Source: Phycisphaerales bacterium | Lineage (GTDB): Bacteria > Planctomycetota > Phycisphaerae > Phycisphaerales > UBA1924 | DNA: 64,000 nucleotides | Assembly (NCBI GenBank): GCA_040221175.1 | Contig: JAVJVK010000013.1 | Coordinates: forward strand, 306,144-370,143 | Reading direction: 5' to 3' | Part shown: positions 16,836 to 28,084 of the stretch, in pieces | Layout: the number at the start of each line of letters is the position of its first letter | Position numbering within the stretch: position 1 is the stretch's first letter | Made by a program: the position numbers and the translations under genes | The notes under the pieces: model-generated | Databases searched by the model: none | Told to the model about the DNA's origin: nothing | What the model saw: only the letters and a program-made list of their open reading frames with translations

Positions 16836-19063
16836 GCGACCAGCGCACTGATACGACGGGCCAGCCGCAGGACTTCGGCGGCGTCCCCGCCCGGCCCATG
16901 CCCGGCGGTGGGGCGGTTCCCACGAACAAGCCCGCGCCCATGGGCCGGCGCGCCACGCCCCCCAGCGCGCTGGGCGAGCCGATGATCTGGCTCACCGGCG
17001 CCGCCCTGGTGGTCTCGCTGGTCATGATCGTCGGGCTCGTGGCGATGATCGTCACGCAGGGCCTGACCACGTTCTGGCCGCGGCCGATCGAGCGCGTCAC
17101 GCTGAGCGACGGCAGCGTCTTCCTCGGCGTGCCCACCGATACCCAGGGCGATCCGCCCTCGACGCTGTACCGAACCGGCAACCGGGACATCGGCAGCGAG
17201 CCCTTCCGCTGGGTGCCAGAGAGCAACATCGCCGCCACCGAGCGGCCGCCGCACGCCATCATGCTGGAGCGCGAGGCGTGGAGCGTGTGGCTGGGCGTGC
17301 CCGAAAAGGCCATCATGGTCAACGAAGACGGCCAGCCCGAGGTGGTGGCCGAAGGGCCCGAGGCCGTCAGGGCCTTCATCGAGGAGAATCACGACCAGGC
17401 GCGGGCCCGCTACCACGAGATCGAAGAACTGAAGAAGCACGGTCTTGGGGGCATCAACAAGCGAATCGAGGCGCTCCGCCTGAACGTGCGCGAAGCCGAG
17501 ATCGCCGCGGCTCGCGAAGTTCGCCCCGGCCAGTCGTGGGGCATTGCCTTGTTTGCCGGGGTGTCGGCCCTGGGCGTGGGGGCCCTCGTGTTTGCCTGGT
17601 GGGTGGCCAGGGATCGCAGTAGCGATGACGCGCCGCGACTGGGCGGACCGAGCAAGCCCGTGCGGCTCGTGCGGATGTCGGCGGTGGTGCTCGGGCTGTC
17701 GCTGCTGCTGGCCTCGTGGCTGCATGCGCCCTGGCAGAACCGGGCGATCTCCGACGAGCGCCTGGGGGAGATCCGGGCGGCGGCCGCCGAGCGAGAAGCC
17801 GATCTCCAGGCCCGCTACGACCAGGTGCTGGCGCGCATCGGTGAACTCGAAGCCCAGGACGAGCGGCTGCGCCTGGAAGTGGTCGACCCGCTCTCGGGCC
17901 GGTTCGCGCCCGCCCGCCAGATCGAGCCGGACAACCCGATGCGCCTTTCGCAGATCGTGCGCGTGGTGAACACCAACGACATGGACCTGGGCGACAAGTT
18001 CGGCGTGTTCCTGTCGCGCTGGTGGGAGTTCCTGGCCCACCCGCCGCGCGAGGCCAACACCGAGGGGGGCGTGTTCCCGGTCATCGTGGGCACCGTCATG
18101 CTCACGCTGCTGCTGACCATCACCGTCACGCCGCTGGGCGTCATCGCGGCGCTGTACCTGCGGGAGTACGCACCGCAGGGCGTGGTTACCAGCACCATCC
18201 GCATCGCGGTGAACAACCTCGCCGGCGTGCCGAGCATCGTGTACGGCGTGTTCGGCCTGGGCTTCTTCTGCTATACCGTGGGCAAGTACGTCGACGTGGG
18301 CAGCGATCCCTCGCTGCGCCTGCCCGCGCCGTGGTGGTGGGTGGTGCTGGGCGGCACCGTCGTCGCGCTGGTCGCGGCCTACGCCGCGGCGGTGTGGTCA
18401 AAGCCCATCCCGGGCAAGGAAGAATCGCCGCGCAACAAGGCGTTGAAGTGGACCTCGCGGATCCTGTGGCTGTCGGTCTTCATCTCGGCGGCCGTTCTGG
18501 TCGTCCGCACGCCCTACTTCACGGGCTTCTTCGAGGCGCGAGCCGCCGACGGATCGCCGACCTTTGGCGCCCGCGGCATGCTGTGGGCGGCCCTGACGCT
18601 CGCGCTGCTGACCCTGCCGGTGGTCATCGTCTCGACCGAAGAGGCCATCGCCTCGGTGCCCAACTCGATGCGCGAGGGCAGCTACGGGTGCGGCGCCAGC
18701 AAGTGGCAGACCATGCGCCGCATCGTGCTGCCCGGGGCAATGCCCGGCATCCTGACCGGGGCCATCCTGGCCATGGCGCGCGGGGCGGGCGAGGTGGCGC
18801 CGCTCATGCTCGTGGGCGCGGTCAAGCTCAACGAGGACCTGCCCATCAGCACCAACGCCCCGTTCCTGCACCTGGACCGCAGCTTCATGCACCTGGGCTT
18901 CCACATCTACGACCTGGGCTTCCAGAGCCCCGACTCCCAGGCCGCCCGGCCCCTGGTGTGGACCACCACGCTGCTGCTGCTCACCATCGTCGTCAGCCTG
19001 AACCTCGTCGCCATCATCATCCGGGCCCGCCTGCGGGCTCGCCTGAGCGGATCCACGGTGTAA
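16832..19063 (+). CDS. pstA: Phosphate ABC transporter permease PstA, enlarged
   Basis: This is the second permease subunit of the Pst system, 743 residues against 296 in E. coli. Order of parts: a Gly/Pro-rich cytoplasmic leader of about 45 residues, a first membrane segment near 50-75, an extracytoplasmic region of about 150 residues with a charged, helix-prone end, two further membrane segments near 233-255 and 278-295, a likely coiled coil ([24 protein letters not shown]), and the permease core from about residue 420. The core carries the EAA loop ([19 protein letters not shown]) and the [17 protein letters not shown] segment. It overlaps pstC by four bases, and its stop lies two bases before the pstB start, so the three are tightly coupled. 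The function of the extra region is unknown. Confidence 0.9.
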   Translation: MSDQRTDTTGQPQDFGGVPARPMPGGGAVPTNKPAPMGRRATPPSALGEPMIWLTGAALVVSLVMIVGLVAMIVTQGLTTFWPRPIERVTLSDGSVFLGVPTDTQGDPPSTLYRTGNRDIGSEPFRWVPESNIAATERPPHAIMLEREAWSVWLGVPEKAIMVNEDGQPEVVAEGPEAVRAFIEENHDQARARYHEIEELKKHGLGGINKRIEALRLNVREAEIAAAREVRPGQSWGIALFAGVSALGVGALVFAWWVARDRSSDDAPRLGGPSKPVRLVRMSAVVLGLSLLLASWLHAPWQNRAISDERLGEIRAAAAEREADLQARYDQVLARIGELEAQDERLRLEVVDPLSGRFAPARQIEPDNPMRLSQIVRVVNTNDMDLGDKFGVFLSRWWEFLAHPPREANTEGGVFPVIVGTVMLTLLLTITVTPLGVIAALYLREYAPQGVVTSTIRIAVNNLAGVPSIVYGVFGLGFFCYTVGKYVDVGSDPSLRLPAPWWWVVLGGTVVALVAAYAAAVWSKPIPGKEESPRNKALKWTSRILWLSVFISAAVLVVRTPYFTGFFEARAADGSPTFGARGMLWAALTLALLTLPVVIVSTEEAIASVPNSMREGSYGCGASKWQTMRRIVLPGAMPGILTGAILAMARGAGEVAPLMLVGAVKLNEDLPISTNAPFLHLDRSFMHLGFHIYDLGFQSPDSQAARPLVWTTTLLLLTIVVSLNLVAIIIRARLRARLSGSTV

Positions 19064-19065
19064 CC

Positions 19066-20016
<951 letters not shown>

Positions 20017-20179
20017 TCTTGAGGCGCTCGCGGACTCGCTTGACGGCCTGACGGCCGGGCCCTTCCGGGCCGCGCCCTGCGCCGCGGACGGCTTGGGCGA
20101 GTGTCTCGGCCAGAGACGCTCGTACGGATCGTCGGTCCCCCCTTTCGGATCGCGAGCCCGGGCCCCCGGGGAGCCGGGG

Positions 20180-20389
20180 CGCGCGACGGGGCTGGCAGCC
20201 CCCGCGTGCGGCCTGCCGGGGCTCGCGCGAGGGCTGGCTCCCCCATCGCGCGGACTCCCGGCACTCGCGCGCGGGCCGGCAATACTCGCGCGAGGGCCGG
20301 GAGAACTCGCGCGAGGGCTGGCGGAACTCGCGCGAGAACCGCCAGCCCTCGCGCGCGGATTGCCAATACTCGCGCGAGTCCTGGCAATC
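20180..20389. repeat. Array of about ten 21-bp repeats with a palindromic core
   Basis: Between 20180 and 20389 the sequence repeats with a 21-bp period. Most units carry the 10-bp palindrome CTCGCGCGAG (or CTCGCGCGCG) followed by a variable 11-bp half such as GGCTGGCGGAA, GGCCGGCAATA or TCCTGGCAATC. Clear cores start at 20222, 20264, 20285, 20306, 20327, 20348 and 20369; units at 20180, 20201 and 20243 are degenerate. Because 21 is divisible by three, every frame through it spells heptad repeats, but none looks like a real protein. The array lies between pstB and the dockerin gene in a 586-bp gene-free region. The rest of that region (20017-20179 and 20395-20602) shows nothing else recognisable. 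Confidence 0.8.
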
Positions 20390-20394
20390 CGCGC
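20308..20394. terminator. Two large perfect hairpins inside the 21-bp repeat array
   Basis: Neighbouring repeat units are arranged so that their variable halves are complementary. CGCGCGAGGGCTGGCGG (20308-20324) pairs perfectly with 20339-20355 over 17 bp, with a 14-base loop that itself contains CTCGCGCGAG. GCGCGGATTGCCA (20353-20365) pairs perfectly with 20382-20394 over 13 bp. They share three bases, so they would compete. They could end pst operon transcripts despite lacking a T-tract, or form cruciforms in supercoiled DNA. The pairing is seen directly; the role is inferred. Confidence 0.5.
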
Positions 20395-20602
20395 CCATGG
20401 ATCCGGACCTTGGGGTCTCTGGCGCGGGCGCCAGGGGGGCTAACTCGAACATTGACCAGAAAAAAAGTCTCGGCTTTGTTTGGAGCGGGGGTTGGTTGGT
20501 GATTGATTGGATCGTGGTCGGGTGACCGTGGCTCTCGGACGATGCGAGAGGGTGCCCACGGAGATCCGCAACACACGGGGTCCGTAAACGGTACAACCTC
20601 CT

Positions 20603-22009
20603 ATGAACAGGTCATTTGCTCGTCGTGCCACTGGCATATCCATACTCGCGTGCGGAGGTTGGACGGCCGCCCACGCCCAGGTCCCCGAGCCATGCGAGCC
20701 GCAGCGGCTGGTCGCACCCACGACCGTCACCCCCTTCTCGTTTGGCAGCGAGATTGTCACGAACGGCGACTACTGGTTCGTTGCAGACCGCAGCGCGGGC
20801 ACGGTGTGCAGCGGCCCACCGCTTGAATGCGGCACCGGTGCCGTGTTTGTGTACCAAGAGATCGATGGATCGCTCGAACATGTGCAGACAATCGTGCCCC
20901 CCGACGTGCGGCTCTACGACAATTTCGGCGTTGGCATGGACGTCGATGGTGACCGCCTCATCGTGGGCAGTATGGGTGCCGAGTGGCCGGGCACGGGCGT
21001 TCGGCAGGGCATCTCGTACATATATGAACTCCAAGGTGGCCTGTGGGTCGAGACCGGCAGACTGCGACCACCGGCCGAGGTAAGCGAAGCCTTCGGCAGA
21101 GACGTGTACCTGTCTGGCGACGTCGCCTTGGTTGCCTCACGACGTCCCCGGAGCGTCTATCGCTACGAGCTCGTGGATGGCCAGTGGATCCAGCAGGAAA
21201 CGCTTTCGCCGCCCGACCCGCATGGGCAACGAGAGTGCTTCGGCTGCACCGGGATGGCGTTTGACGAGTGGTTCTTTATCGCGACGTTTCTCGATGGCAC
21301 GGTGAGCGACGGCGCCGGTTCGGTGTACGCCTACCGCAAGCGACCCGACAATACGCTTGAGTTCATCCAGAAGATCGAGTCGGCCGGTACTGGCGGCTTT
21401 GGCCACGGCATCGACTACGACGGCCAGACGCTCGCCATCGGGGCCATGTACACGCACCGAGACGTTCTGTACCAAGGCGTCGTCCAAACCTATCTATTCG
21501 ACGGCACGCAATGGGTTCTCGAGCAGGAGATGACCCACGACGACCCGATCGAGCCTTCGGTGTTTGGCATCTCTGTGAGCGTTAAGGGCGACACGCTGCT
21601 TGCGACTGAAACCGCCACTCGGACCGGTACGGTCCAGGGCCGCGTCGTTCGCTTCGAGCGGCGGCCGGGCGTTGGCTGGCAGGAGGTGGGGGACCTCGTA
21701 GCCGCCCCGCCCGTGTACGCACGGGACTTCGGCGAGCCGGTTGTCATGCATGACGGCAGGGTCCTCGCCGGCGCGCCCGAGGAGATCGACGCCTCCGGCT
21801 CGCTTATCGGCGCCGCCTACTTCTTCGACCTTGCCTGCACCGACTGCCCGGCTGACCTCGATGCCGACGGCGCCCTCACAAACTTCGACTTCCTGACCTA
21901 CCTCAACCTCTTCCAGGACGGCGACGCGCTGGCCGACTTCGACGGCGACGGGGAGCTGACGATCTTCGACTTCCTGGCGTTCCAGGACGCGTTCCAGGCG
22001 GGGTGCTGA
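20603..22009 (+). CDS. Secreted FG-GAP-type protein with GC-type dockerin
   Basis: This 468-residue exported protein has a twin-arginine-like or Sec signal at residues 1-27 (RSFARRATG then a hydrophobic run, ending AHA). The body holds several FG-GAP_2-like blades recognisable by repeated phrases: FGVGMDVDGDRLIVGS, FGRDVYLSGDVALVAS, FGHGIDYDGQTLAIGA and FGISVSVKGDTLLATE, consistent with a beta-propeller. The last 57 residues are a GC-type dockerin: two calcium-loop repeats (DLDADGALTNFDFLTYLNLF and DFDGDGELTIFDFLAFQDAF) ending in Gly-Cys. This dockerin form is common on secreted proteins of Phycisphaerales and probably tethers them to the cell surface; no cohesin partner is visible here. It stands alone, with the repeat array upstream and a hairpin downstream. 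The ligand or substrate is unknown. Confidence 0.85.
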   Translation: MNRSFARRATGISILACGGWTAAHAQVPEPCEPQRLVAPTTVTPFSFGSEIVTNGDYWFVADRSAGTVCSGPPLECGTGAVFVYQEIDGSLEHVQTIVPPDVRLYDNFGVGMDVDGDRLIVGSMGAEWPGTGVRQGISYIYELQGGLWVETGRLRPPAEVSEAFGRDVYLSGDVALVASRRPRSVYRYELVDGQWIQQETLSPPDPHGQRECFGCTGMAFDEWFFIATFLDGTVSDGAGSVYAYRKRPDNTLEFIQKIESAGTGGFGHGIDYDGQTLAIGAMYTHRDVLYQGVVQTYLFDGTQWVLEQEMTHDDPIEPSVFGISVSVKGDTLLATETATRTGTVQGRVVRFERRPGVGWQEVGDLVAAPPVYARDFGEPVVMHDGRVLAGAPEEIDASGSLIGAAYFFDLACTDCPADLDADGALTNFDFLTYLNLFQDGDALADFDGDGELTIFDFLAFQDAFQAGC

Positions 22010-22021
22010 AGAGAGGCACGG

Positions 22022-22057
22022 AGGCACGAAGGGTCAGACATCCGGCCCTTCGTGCCT
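22022..22057 (+). terminator. Hairpin downstream of the dockerin gene
   Basis: AGGCACGAAGGG (22022-22033) is perfectly complementary to CCCTTCGTGCCT (22046-22057), with a 12-base loop and a weak T-rich tail. It begins 13 bp after the stop codon. The same motif recurs next to it (GGCACGGAGGCACG just before, CCTTCGTGCCTTCG just after), so it is also a short dispersed-type repeat. Confidence 0.55.
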
Positions 22058-22258
22058 TTGTACCTTCGTGCCTTCGCCCCCCGAATACCCGCGTTCGCCT
22101 TCCGGTTGGAACCTGGTCGATGTCGGCCAGAAGGTCCAAAGAACGAATCCGGTTGGGCCGATTGGATAGACTTGAACGATTGGAGCCGGGGCTCGGCCTC
22201 GCGGTGTTTGGCGCGGGGTGGGGGCCCCGGAAGAGCTTGGACTTTGAGGGTACACCCT

Positions 22259-25180
22259 ATGTCCGATGGACCCCGTGCCGTCCCCGCCTCGGTGAACGGC
22301 TGGAACGCGAAGTTCCTCGATCAGGCCTACGCGAGCTACCTCGAGAACCCCGAGTCGGTCGCCCCCGACGTGCGGGCCTTCTTCCAGGGCTTCGAGCTCG
22401 GCGGCGGCAGCGGCGCGCCCACCAGCGGCGCCGGGGCCGGCGGCGACAGCGACTTCCACGCCAAGGTCGACGACCTCGTCTTTGCTTATCGAGACATGGG
22501 CCACCTGGCCGCGAAGCTGGACCCCTTCGGCCGGCCGAACGAACCGGTGGCGTGCCTGGACCTGGCCGAGCACGGGCTGAGCGAGTCCGATCTCGGCAAA
22601 CAGATCAACGCCGACCGGCTGGGGATGGAGGGCCCGCTGACGCTGGGCGAGGCCATCGAGCGGCTCGAGAAGACCTATTGCTCGTCGATCGGCGCCGAGA
22701 TCATGCACGTGCCCAGCCGGGCCGAGCGTGCCTGGCTCATCGAGCGGTGCGAGCGGCACGGCGGGTCGATCGCCTTCGACGCCGGCCGGCGCGTGCACAT
22801 CCTGCGGCAGCTGCTGCAGAGCGAGATGTTCGAGAAGTTCCTGGGCCGGCGCTATCCCGGCGACAAGCGCTTCAGCCTGGAGGGAAGCGAGACGCTGATC
22901 CCGCTGGTCAACGGCGTGCTGGAGCACTACAGCGAGCACGCGGTTGAGGAGGTGGTCATCGGCATGGCCCACCGCGGCCGGCTGAACGTGCTCAACAACG
23001 TGCTGGGCAAGAGCTACGAGCAGATCTTCACCGAGTTCGAGGACACCTGGGAAGAGGACTACACCCAGGGCGGCGGCGACGTGAAGTACCACCGCGGCTA
23101 CTCGAGCGAGCGACGCTTCCCCAACGGTCGCGCCCTGCACGTGGCGCTCAGCAGCAACCCCAGCCACCTCGAGGCCGTGGGCCCGGTGGTGCAGGGCCGC
23201 ACGCGGGCCAAGCAGCGCCACCGCGGGGACAAGGACCGCGTGCGCGTGGCGCCCGTGGTGATCCACGGCGACGCGGCGGTGATCGGCCAGGGCGTGGTGG
23301 CCGAGACGCTGAACTTCTCGCAGCTGGAGGGCTACGCCACGGGCGGCACGATCCACGTCGTGGTGAACAACCTGATCGGCTTTACGACTTCACCTCGCGA
23401 TGGCCGCTCGAGCCGCTACTGCACCGACGTGGGCAAGATCGTCGGCGCGCCCGTGCTGCACGTGAACGGTGAGGATCCGGACGCCTGCGTGATGGCGGCC
23501 CTGCTGGCCGTCGAGTACCGCCAGACGTTCAAGAAGGACATCTTCATCGACATGCAGTGCTACCGGCGCTTCGGCCACAACGAGCAGGACGAGGCCAGCT
23601 TCACCCAGCCGGTGCTGTACGGCCTGATCAAGAAGAAGAAGAGCGTGCTGAGCGCCTACGCCCAACGTCTGCTGGACGACGGGGTGATCACCGACAAGGA
23701 CATGGAGCAGATCCGCCAGCAGCTCGACGCGGCGCTCGAGCAGGCCCAGGAGGCGGCCAGGCAGTCGCCCTACGACCCGACGATCGACCCCGGCAGCGCC
23801 CGGTGGGTGGGCATGACCCACAAGTACAGCTTCGAGGAGAAGTCCACGGCCGTCGCGATGGACACGCTGAAGGAAGTCTGCGACGCGCTGGGCACCGTGC
23901 CCGAGGACTTCAGCGTCCACCGCAAGCTCAAGAAGCTGCTGTCCGAGCGCAAGAACCTGCCCGAGAGCGGCGACATCAGCTACGCCGACGCCGAGAGCCT
24001 GGCGTATGGCACGCTGCTGCTGGAGGGCGTGCCGGTCCGCCTGAGCGGGCAGGACAGCCGCCGCGGCACGTTCAGCCACCGCCACGCCGTGCTGGTCGAC
24101 AGCGAGACGGCCCAGAGCTACATGCCGCTGAACCACATCCGCGCCGTCGGCGAGCCGGGCACGGGCCTGGAGCCCCTGCAGCCCGGACCCGACGGCCGGC
24201 TGGCGCAGGCGAAGTTCTGCGTGTACGACAGCCCGCTGAGCGAGTTCAGCGTGATGGGCTTCGAGTATGGCTACGCCCTGAGCGACCCCAACATGCTGGT
24301 GGTGTGGGAGGCCCAGTTCGGCGACTTCGTCAACGGTGCCCAGGTCATCATCGATCAGTTCCTGACCAGCGCCGAGCTCAAGTGGGATCGCTGGAGCGGG
24401 CTGGTGCTGCTGCTGCCCCATGGCTACGAGGGCCAGGGCCCCGAGCACTCCTCGGCACGCCTGGAGCGCTTCCTCAAGGCCTGCGCCGACGACAACATCG
24501 AGGTGTGCTATCCCACCACGGCGGCCCAGACGTTCCACATGCTGCGTCGGCAGGTGCGCCGGCCGTTCCGCAAGCCACTGGTCGTGATGACGCCCAAGAG
24601 CCTGATCCGGACGCCGACCAGCAAGATCGACGAGCTCACCCGCGGCCGGTTCATGGAGATCCTGGACGATCCACGGTTTGCCGGTGATGCGGCCAGCGAC
24701 AACGCCAAGGACAACGGCAAGAAGGCCAGGAAGCCCGATCCCGCCGCGGTGCGCGAGGTGTTGTTGTGCAGCGGCAAGATCTACTGGGAGCTCGCCGAGC
24801 GGCGCGAGGCCATCGGTCGCGAGGACGTGGCGATCGTCCGCGTCGAGCAGTTGTATCCGCTGCACAACGACCTGCTCCGCAGCGTGCTGGGCCGGTACGC
24901 CAAGGCCGAGCGTGTCACCTGGGTCCAGGAAGAGCCTCGGAACATGGGCGCGTACCACTTCATCGCCGACAAGCTGCGCCAGAACCTGGGCGATCTGCTG
25001 CCCGATGGCGACGTGCGGTACATCGGTCGCAAGGCCAGCGCCAGCCCCGCAACGGGCAGCAAGCGGCGCCACAAGGCCGAGCAGGAGCAACTGATCGCCG
25101 AGGCAATCGGCCCGCTGGACAAGGACGACGAGGGCCAGGCCAACAAGCAGGGCCCCAAGCTGGTCCGCGCGTCGGCCTAG
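22259..25180 (+). CDS. sucA: 2-oxoglutarate dehydrogenase E1 component
   Basis: SucA is the thiamine-diphosphate-dependent E1 of the 2-oxoglutarate dehydrogenase complex (TCA cycle), decarboxylating 2-oxoglutarate and passing the succinyl group to E2. It has 973 residues, near the usual 930-960. The N-terminus [19 protein letters not shown] and RAFFQGF is the conserved E2-docking segment and supports the ATG at 22259, although the frame is open further upstream. Other hallmarks are [36 protein letters not shown], the ThDP motif starting [17 protein letters not shown] and ending [25 protein letters not shown], and the C-terminal [19 protein letters not shown] and [13 protein letters not shown] lysine-rich insert ([12 protein letters not shown]) interrupts the last domain. 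sucB follows after 43 bp. No lpd or sucCD is nearby. Confidence 0.96.
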   Translation: MSDGPRAVPASVNGWNAKFLDQAYASYLENPESVAPDVRAFFQGFELGGGSGAPTSGAGAGGDSDFHAKVDDLVFAYRDMGHLAAKLDPFGRPNEPVACLDLAEHGLSESDLGKQINADRLGMEGPLTLGEAIERLEKTYCSSIGAEIMHVPSRAERAWLIERCERHGGSIAFDAGRRVHILRQLLQSEMFEKFLGRRYPGDKRFSLEGSETLIPLVNGVLEHYSEHAVEEVVIGMAHRGRLNVLNNVLGKSYEQIFTEFEDTWEEDYTQGGGDVKYHRGYSSERRFPNGRALHVALSSNPSHLEAVGPVVQGRTRAKQRHRGDKDRVRVAPVVIHGDAAVIGQGVVAETLNFSQLEGYATGGTIHVVVNNLIGFTTSPRDGRSSRYCTDVGKIVGAPVLHVNGEDPDACVMAALLAVEYRQTFKKDIFIDMQCYRRFGHNEQDEASFTQPVLYGLIKKKKSVLSAYAQRLLDDGVITDKDMEQIRQQLDAALEQAQEAARQSPYDPTIDPGSARWVGMTHKYSFEEKSTAVAMDTLKEVCDALGTVPEDFSVHRKLKKLLSERKNLPESGDISYADAESLAYGTLLLEGVPVRLSGQDSRRGTFSHRHAVLVDSETAQSYMPLNHIRAVGEPGTGLEPLQPGPDGRLAQAKFCVYDSPLSEFSVMGFEYGYALSDPNMLVVWEAQFGDFVNGAQVIIDQFLTSAELKWDRWSGLVLLLPHGYEGQGPEHSSARLERFLKACADDNIEVCYPTTAAQTFHMLRRQVRRPFRKPLVVMTPKSLIRTPTSKIDELTRGRFMEILDDPRFAGDAASDNAKDNGKKARKPDPAAVREVLLCSGKIYWELAERREAIGREDVAIVRVEQLYPLHNDLLRSVLGRYAKAERVTWVQEEPRNMGAYHFIADKLRQNLGDLLPDGDVRYIGRKASASPATGSKRRHKAEQEQLIAEAIGPLDKDDEGQANKQGPKLVRASA

Positions 25181-25223
25181 CCTCTCTACGGATCGACCCA
25201 GCCGGGTCGCAGGAGCGCCATCG

Positions 25224-26663
25224 ATGGCAACCAAGATCGTGATTCCAGAGGTCGGTGAGTCCATCACCAGCGGCGTCATCGCCGCGTGGAGCGTGGCCGA
25301 CGGCGAATACGTGGAGCGTGACCAGACGGTGCTCGAACTCGAGACCGACAAGATCACCATGGAAGTGCCCGCGCCCGCGGCCGGCGTCGTCAAGCACGGT
25401 GCGGCCGAGGGCGACGAGGTCGAGGTTGGTTCGTCGGTTGGCGAGATCGACGAGTCGGCCGAGAAGCCCGGCGGCGGTTCGGACCAGTCCGAGGCAACGC
25501 AAGCTCAGGCGGAGCAGTCGTCCGATTCAAAGCAAGCGTCCGAATCGACGCAGGCCTCCAAGGGGTCGTCGAAGTCCGAAGCCAAGTCCGAAGCCAAGTC
25601 CGAAGCAGAGGCCGAGACAAAGGCAAGCAGCGGCAAGGGCGAGAAGCGGGAGGCGTCCAACGGTTCGGGCAAGTCGGGCGGCGCACCCACCGCGACGCAG
25701 GCCAAGGCCGCCGAGACCGATCGCGTGCCGCATCCGCGCGTCGATCGCGCCCAGCCCGGGCATGCCACGCCGCTGGCCGAGAAGGTCGCCGGCGAGCACG
25801 GGGTCGACCTCGGCTCGATCACCGGCACCGGGGCGGGCGGGCGCATCCGCGAGCAGGACGTGCTTGCGTACATCCAGTCGGCGCCTCGCAGCAACGGCGC
25901 GACGAGCAACGGGTCATCGGGCGGCGGCGCGACGAGCAGCCGGGGCGTGCACCGCGAGAAGATGACGCCGCTGCGGCAGCGCGTGGCCAATCGTCTGGTG
26001 GAGGCCCAGCACACCGCGGCGATGCTCACGACCTTCAACGAGGTCGATATGACCGCCGTCATGGACCTGCGCAAGCAGTACAAGGAAGACTTCGAGAAGA
26101 AGCACGGCGTGGGGCTGGGCTTCATGTCGTTCTTCGTCAAGGCCGTGGTGCAGGGGCTCAAGGCCTTCCCGCTGGTCAACGGCTTCATCGCCGAGGACGA
26201 CAACGGCAAGCCCGTCATCCAGACGCACGACTACTGCGACGTGGCGATCGCGGTGGCCAGCCCCAAGGGGCTGGTGGTGCCGGTGCTGCGCAACGCCGAG
26301 CAACTGTCCTTCGCCCAGATCGAGAGCGGCATCAAGGAACTGGCCACCAAGGCCCGCGATGGCAAGCTCACGATTGACGAGATGACCGGCGGCACCTTCA
26401 CCATCACCAACGGCGGCGTGTTCGGCAGCCTCATGAGCACGCCCATCCTCAACCCGCCCCAGTCGGCCATCCTGGGCATGCACACCATCAAGAAGCGGGC
26501 GGTCGAGGATCCCGAGAACCCCGGCGGCATCGCGCTGCGGCCCATGATGTACCTGGCGGTCAGCTACGACCACCGCATCATCGACGGGGCCGAGGCGGTG
26601 CAGTTCCTGGTGACCATCAAGAACTGCATCGAGAACCCCGAGCGGATGTTGATGGACGTCTGA
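25224..26663 (+). CDS. sucB: 2-oxoglutarate dehydrogenase E2 component, dihydrolipoyllysine succinyltransferase
   Basis: This 479-residue E2 forms the core of the complex and transfers succinyl groups to CoA. Residues 1-80 are a biotinyl/lipoyl domain with the lipoylated Lys43 in [12 protein letters not shown]. Residues about 85-165 are a flexible Ser/Lys/Glu-rich linker containing three copies of KSEA encoded by a tandem 12-bp repeat. Residues about 172-215 are the peripheral subunit-binding domain ([29 protein letters not shown]). From about 245 runs the acyltransferase domain ([39 protein letters not shown]) with the catalytic DHRIIDG near the C-terminus. SD AGGAG at 25211 supports the start. 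The succinyl rather than acetyl assignment rests on the adjacent sucA and the single lipoyl domain. Confidence 0.95.
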   Translation: MATKIVIPEVGESITSGVIAAWSVADGEYVERDQTVLELETDKITMEVPAPAAGVVKHGAAEGDEVEVGSSVGEIDESAEKPGGGSDQSEATQAQAEQSSDSKQASESTQASKGSSKSEAKSEAKSEAEAETKASSGKGEKREASNGSGKSGGAPTATQAKAAETDRVPHPRVDRAQPGHATPLAEKVAGEHGVDLGSITGTGAGGRIREQDVLAYIQSAPRSNGATSNGSSGGGATSSRGVHREKMTPLRQRVANRLVEAQHTAAMLTTFNEVDMTAVMDLRKQYKEDFEKKHGVGLGFMSFFVKAVVQGLKAFPLVNGFIAEDDNGKPVIQTHDYCDVAIAVASPKGLVVPVLRNAEQLSFAQIESGIKELATKARDGKLTIDEMTGGTFTITNGGVFGSLMSTPILNPPQSAILGMHTIKKRAVEDPENPGGIALRPMMYLAVSYDHRIIDGAEAVQFLVTIKNCIENPERMLMDV

Positions 26664-26684
26664 TGAACGTCTGAGAAATCAATG

Positions 26685-26712
26685 AAGCCCGGGCGAGAGC
26701 CCGGGCTTTTCG
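26685..26712 (+). terminator. Rho-independent terminator after sucB
   Basis: AAGCCCGGGC (26685-26694) and GCCCGGGCTT (26699-26708) form a perfect 10-bp stem with a GAGA loop, followed by TTTTCGTTT. It lies 21 bp after the sucB stop, before the convergent pgpA gene. Confidence 0.9.
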
Positions 26713-26740
26713 TTTGGCTGATCAAGGCGATCAGATCAGG

Positions 26741-27247
26741 CTAGATGTTCGCCACGATGAACGAGAACCACAGCAGTATCGCGGCCTGCACGCCCGCCGC
26801 CAGGTCATCCAGCACCACGCCCCACCCGCCGGGCTTGGCCTGCAGCGCGTAGGCGGGCCACGGCTTGACGACGTCCATGGCGCGGAAGAAGACGAACGCG
26901 AGGATGAGCGTGCCGAAGCGGCCCCAGCCAGCGTCGACCACGGGCATGAGCGTCAGGCACAGCGCCATTCCCGCCACCTCGTCGGCCACGACCTGGCTTG
27001 GGTCCTTGCGACCAAACCTGGGCTCGGCCTTGTCGCCCAGCAGCACGCACGCCAGCGTGAAGGCGATGGCAACGAGCAACATCGCGAGCCGCAGCACCGG
27101 CGCGTAGGCGGCATCGGAAAGCACCAGCAACAGCAGCATCGCGAGCACCAGCGGCGGCAGCGAGCCCCAGGTTCCCGGGAACGGACGCATGTGGCCCAGG
27201 CCGAAGAAGGTGACCCATCGCAGGTTGCCGTCTGGTTTCGTGATCAC
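26741..27247 (-). CDS. pgpA: Phosphatidylglycerophosphatase A
   Basis: PgpA is an integral membrane phosphatase that removes the phosphate from phosphatidylglycerophosphate to give phosphatidylglycerol. The 168-residue protein has the family motifs in order: GHMRPFPGTWGS near the N-terminus, DEVAGMALCL mid-protein, FFRAMDVVKPWP and GGWGVVLDDLAAGV near the C-terminus, with hydrophobic segments between them. The start is a GTG that overlaps the pgsA stop by four bases (GTGA). The coupling puts the two consecutive enzymes of the pathway in one unit. Length is normal for the family. Confidence 0.93.
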   Translation of the reverse strand: MITKPDGNLRWVTFFGLGHMRPFPGTWGSLPPLVLAMLLLLVLSDAAYAPVLRLAMLLVAIAFTLACVLLGDKAEPRFGRKDPSQVVADEVAGMALCLTLMPVVDAGWGRFGTLILAFVFFRAMDVVKPWPAYALQAKPGGWGVVLDDLAAGVQAAILLWFSFIVANI

Positions 27248-27897
27248 GGGTTATCCTGTATCCTGCTGGGCCCGTTCGCTCGCAGGGCCCGGGTGATGTA
27301 GGGCACGGCCGACGCCGCGGTGACGAGGGTAGTGCCCCAGGCGGCCAGGGTGGCGACCCATGCCGCCCATTGCGGACGTTCGCTCGCCCAGAGACCGGCG
27401 ATGAGCAGGCAGACCGGGATGGCCACGCTCTGGGCGATCATCTTGGCCTTGCCCCATCCCGATGCGGAGAAGTCGACGCCGCGAGACTCGAAGACGCCCC
27501 GGATCGACGTGACCAGCAACTCGCGTCCGAGGATGACGACCGCCATCCAGCCCACGAAGCCCCCGGCCATGGCCGACGCCTGGTCTGTGAGCACGCGGAA
27601 CTGCGGGGTCACCAGCATGACGACGGCCCCGAGCACGAGGATCTTGTCGGCAAACGGGTCCATGATGCGACCGAAGACGCTGATGGCGTTCCACTTACGC
27701 GCCAGGTAGCCGTCCAGGGCGTCGGTGATGGCCGCCACGATAAACAGCGCCATTGCCGCCAGGATGGCCGGTTGGGGACCACTTCGGCCTTCCAGTGGCG
27801 GCGCGAGCGCGATCAGGGCCACCAACGCGGCGGCCATCGCCAGGCGGGCGATGGTCAAGCCATTGGGGACCTGTCGTTTCCACGGCTGCACGGACAC
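27244..27897 (-). CDS. pgsA: CDP-diacylglycerol-glycerol-3-phosphate 3-phosphatidyltransferase
   Basis: PgsA makes phosphatidylglycerophosphate from CDP-diacylglycerol and glycerol-3-phosphate at the inner membrane. The CDP-alcohol phosphotransferase signature is intact: DALDGYLARK, then G and two aspartates in FGRIMDPFADK, matching DG-AR-G-D-D spacing. Several membrane segments follow, including residues around GFVGWMAVVILGRELL. The start is uncertain: the frame opens with a TTG at 27942, but family members begin shortly before the VPNGLTIARL segment, so I place it at the GTG at 27897 (217 residues). No clear Shine-Dalgarno sequence decides it. The 187-bp gap to nuoJ must hold promoters for both directions; it contains a GC-rich hairpin at 28013-28032. 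Confidence 0.92.
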   Translation of the reverse strand: MSVQPWKRQVPNGLTIARLAMAAALVALIALAPPLEGRSGPQPAILAAMALFIVAAITDALDGYLARKWNAISVFGRIMDPFADKILVLGAVVMLVTPQFRVLTDQASAMAGGFVGWMAVVILGRELLVTSIRGVFESRGVDFSASGWGKAKMIAQSVAIPVCLLIAGLWASERPQWAAWVATLAAWGTTLVTAASAVPYITRALRANGPSRIQDNP

Positions 27898-28084
27898 GCA
27901 GCGAGGGTAGGGCCATGGGGAAGGCCCCCGGACGGTGCGCAAGGTGGTGGCGTCAGGGCCCTTCTGGTGGAAGGTCGATGGGCGTGGATCTACTGTGCGT
28001 CCTTCTTTGCTGGCCGGGGACGTGCCCCCGGCTGCCCGCTCCGCGTATTGCCGCGGGGCACGTGTCGAGGGCGTGGCTCAGCTT

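Noticed and set aside
18022..19065. N-terminal extension of pstB back into pstA
   Set aside because: The extension is an alternative frame of pstA, which has clear permease motifs in its own frame.
20180..20389. CRISPR array
   Set aside because: The unit is only 21 bp, the variable half is 11 bp and complementary between neighbours, and there are no cas genes.
20093..20443. Possible heptad-repeat protein encoded by the 21-bp array
   Set aside because: All frames on both strands show heptads because the period is a multiple of three; no start signal or non-repeat domain supports a gene.
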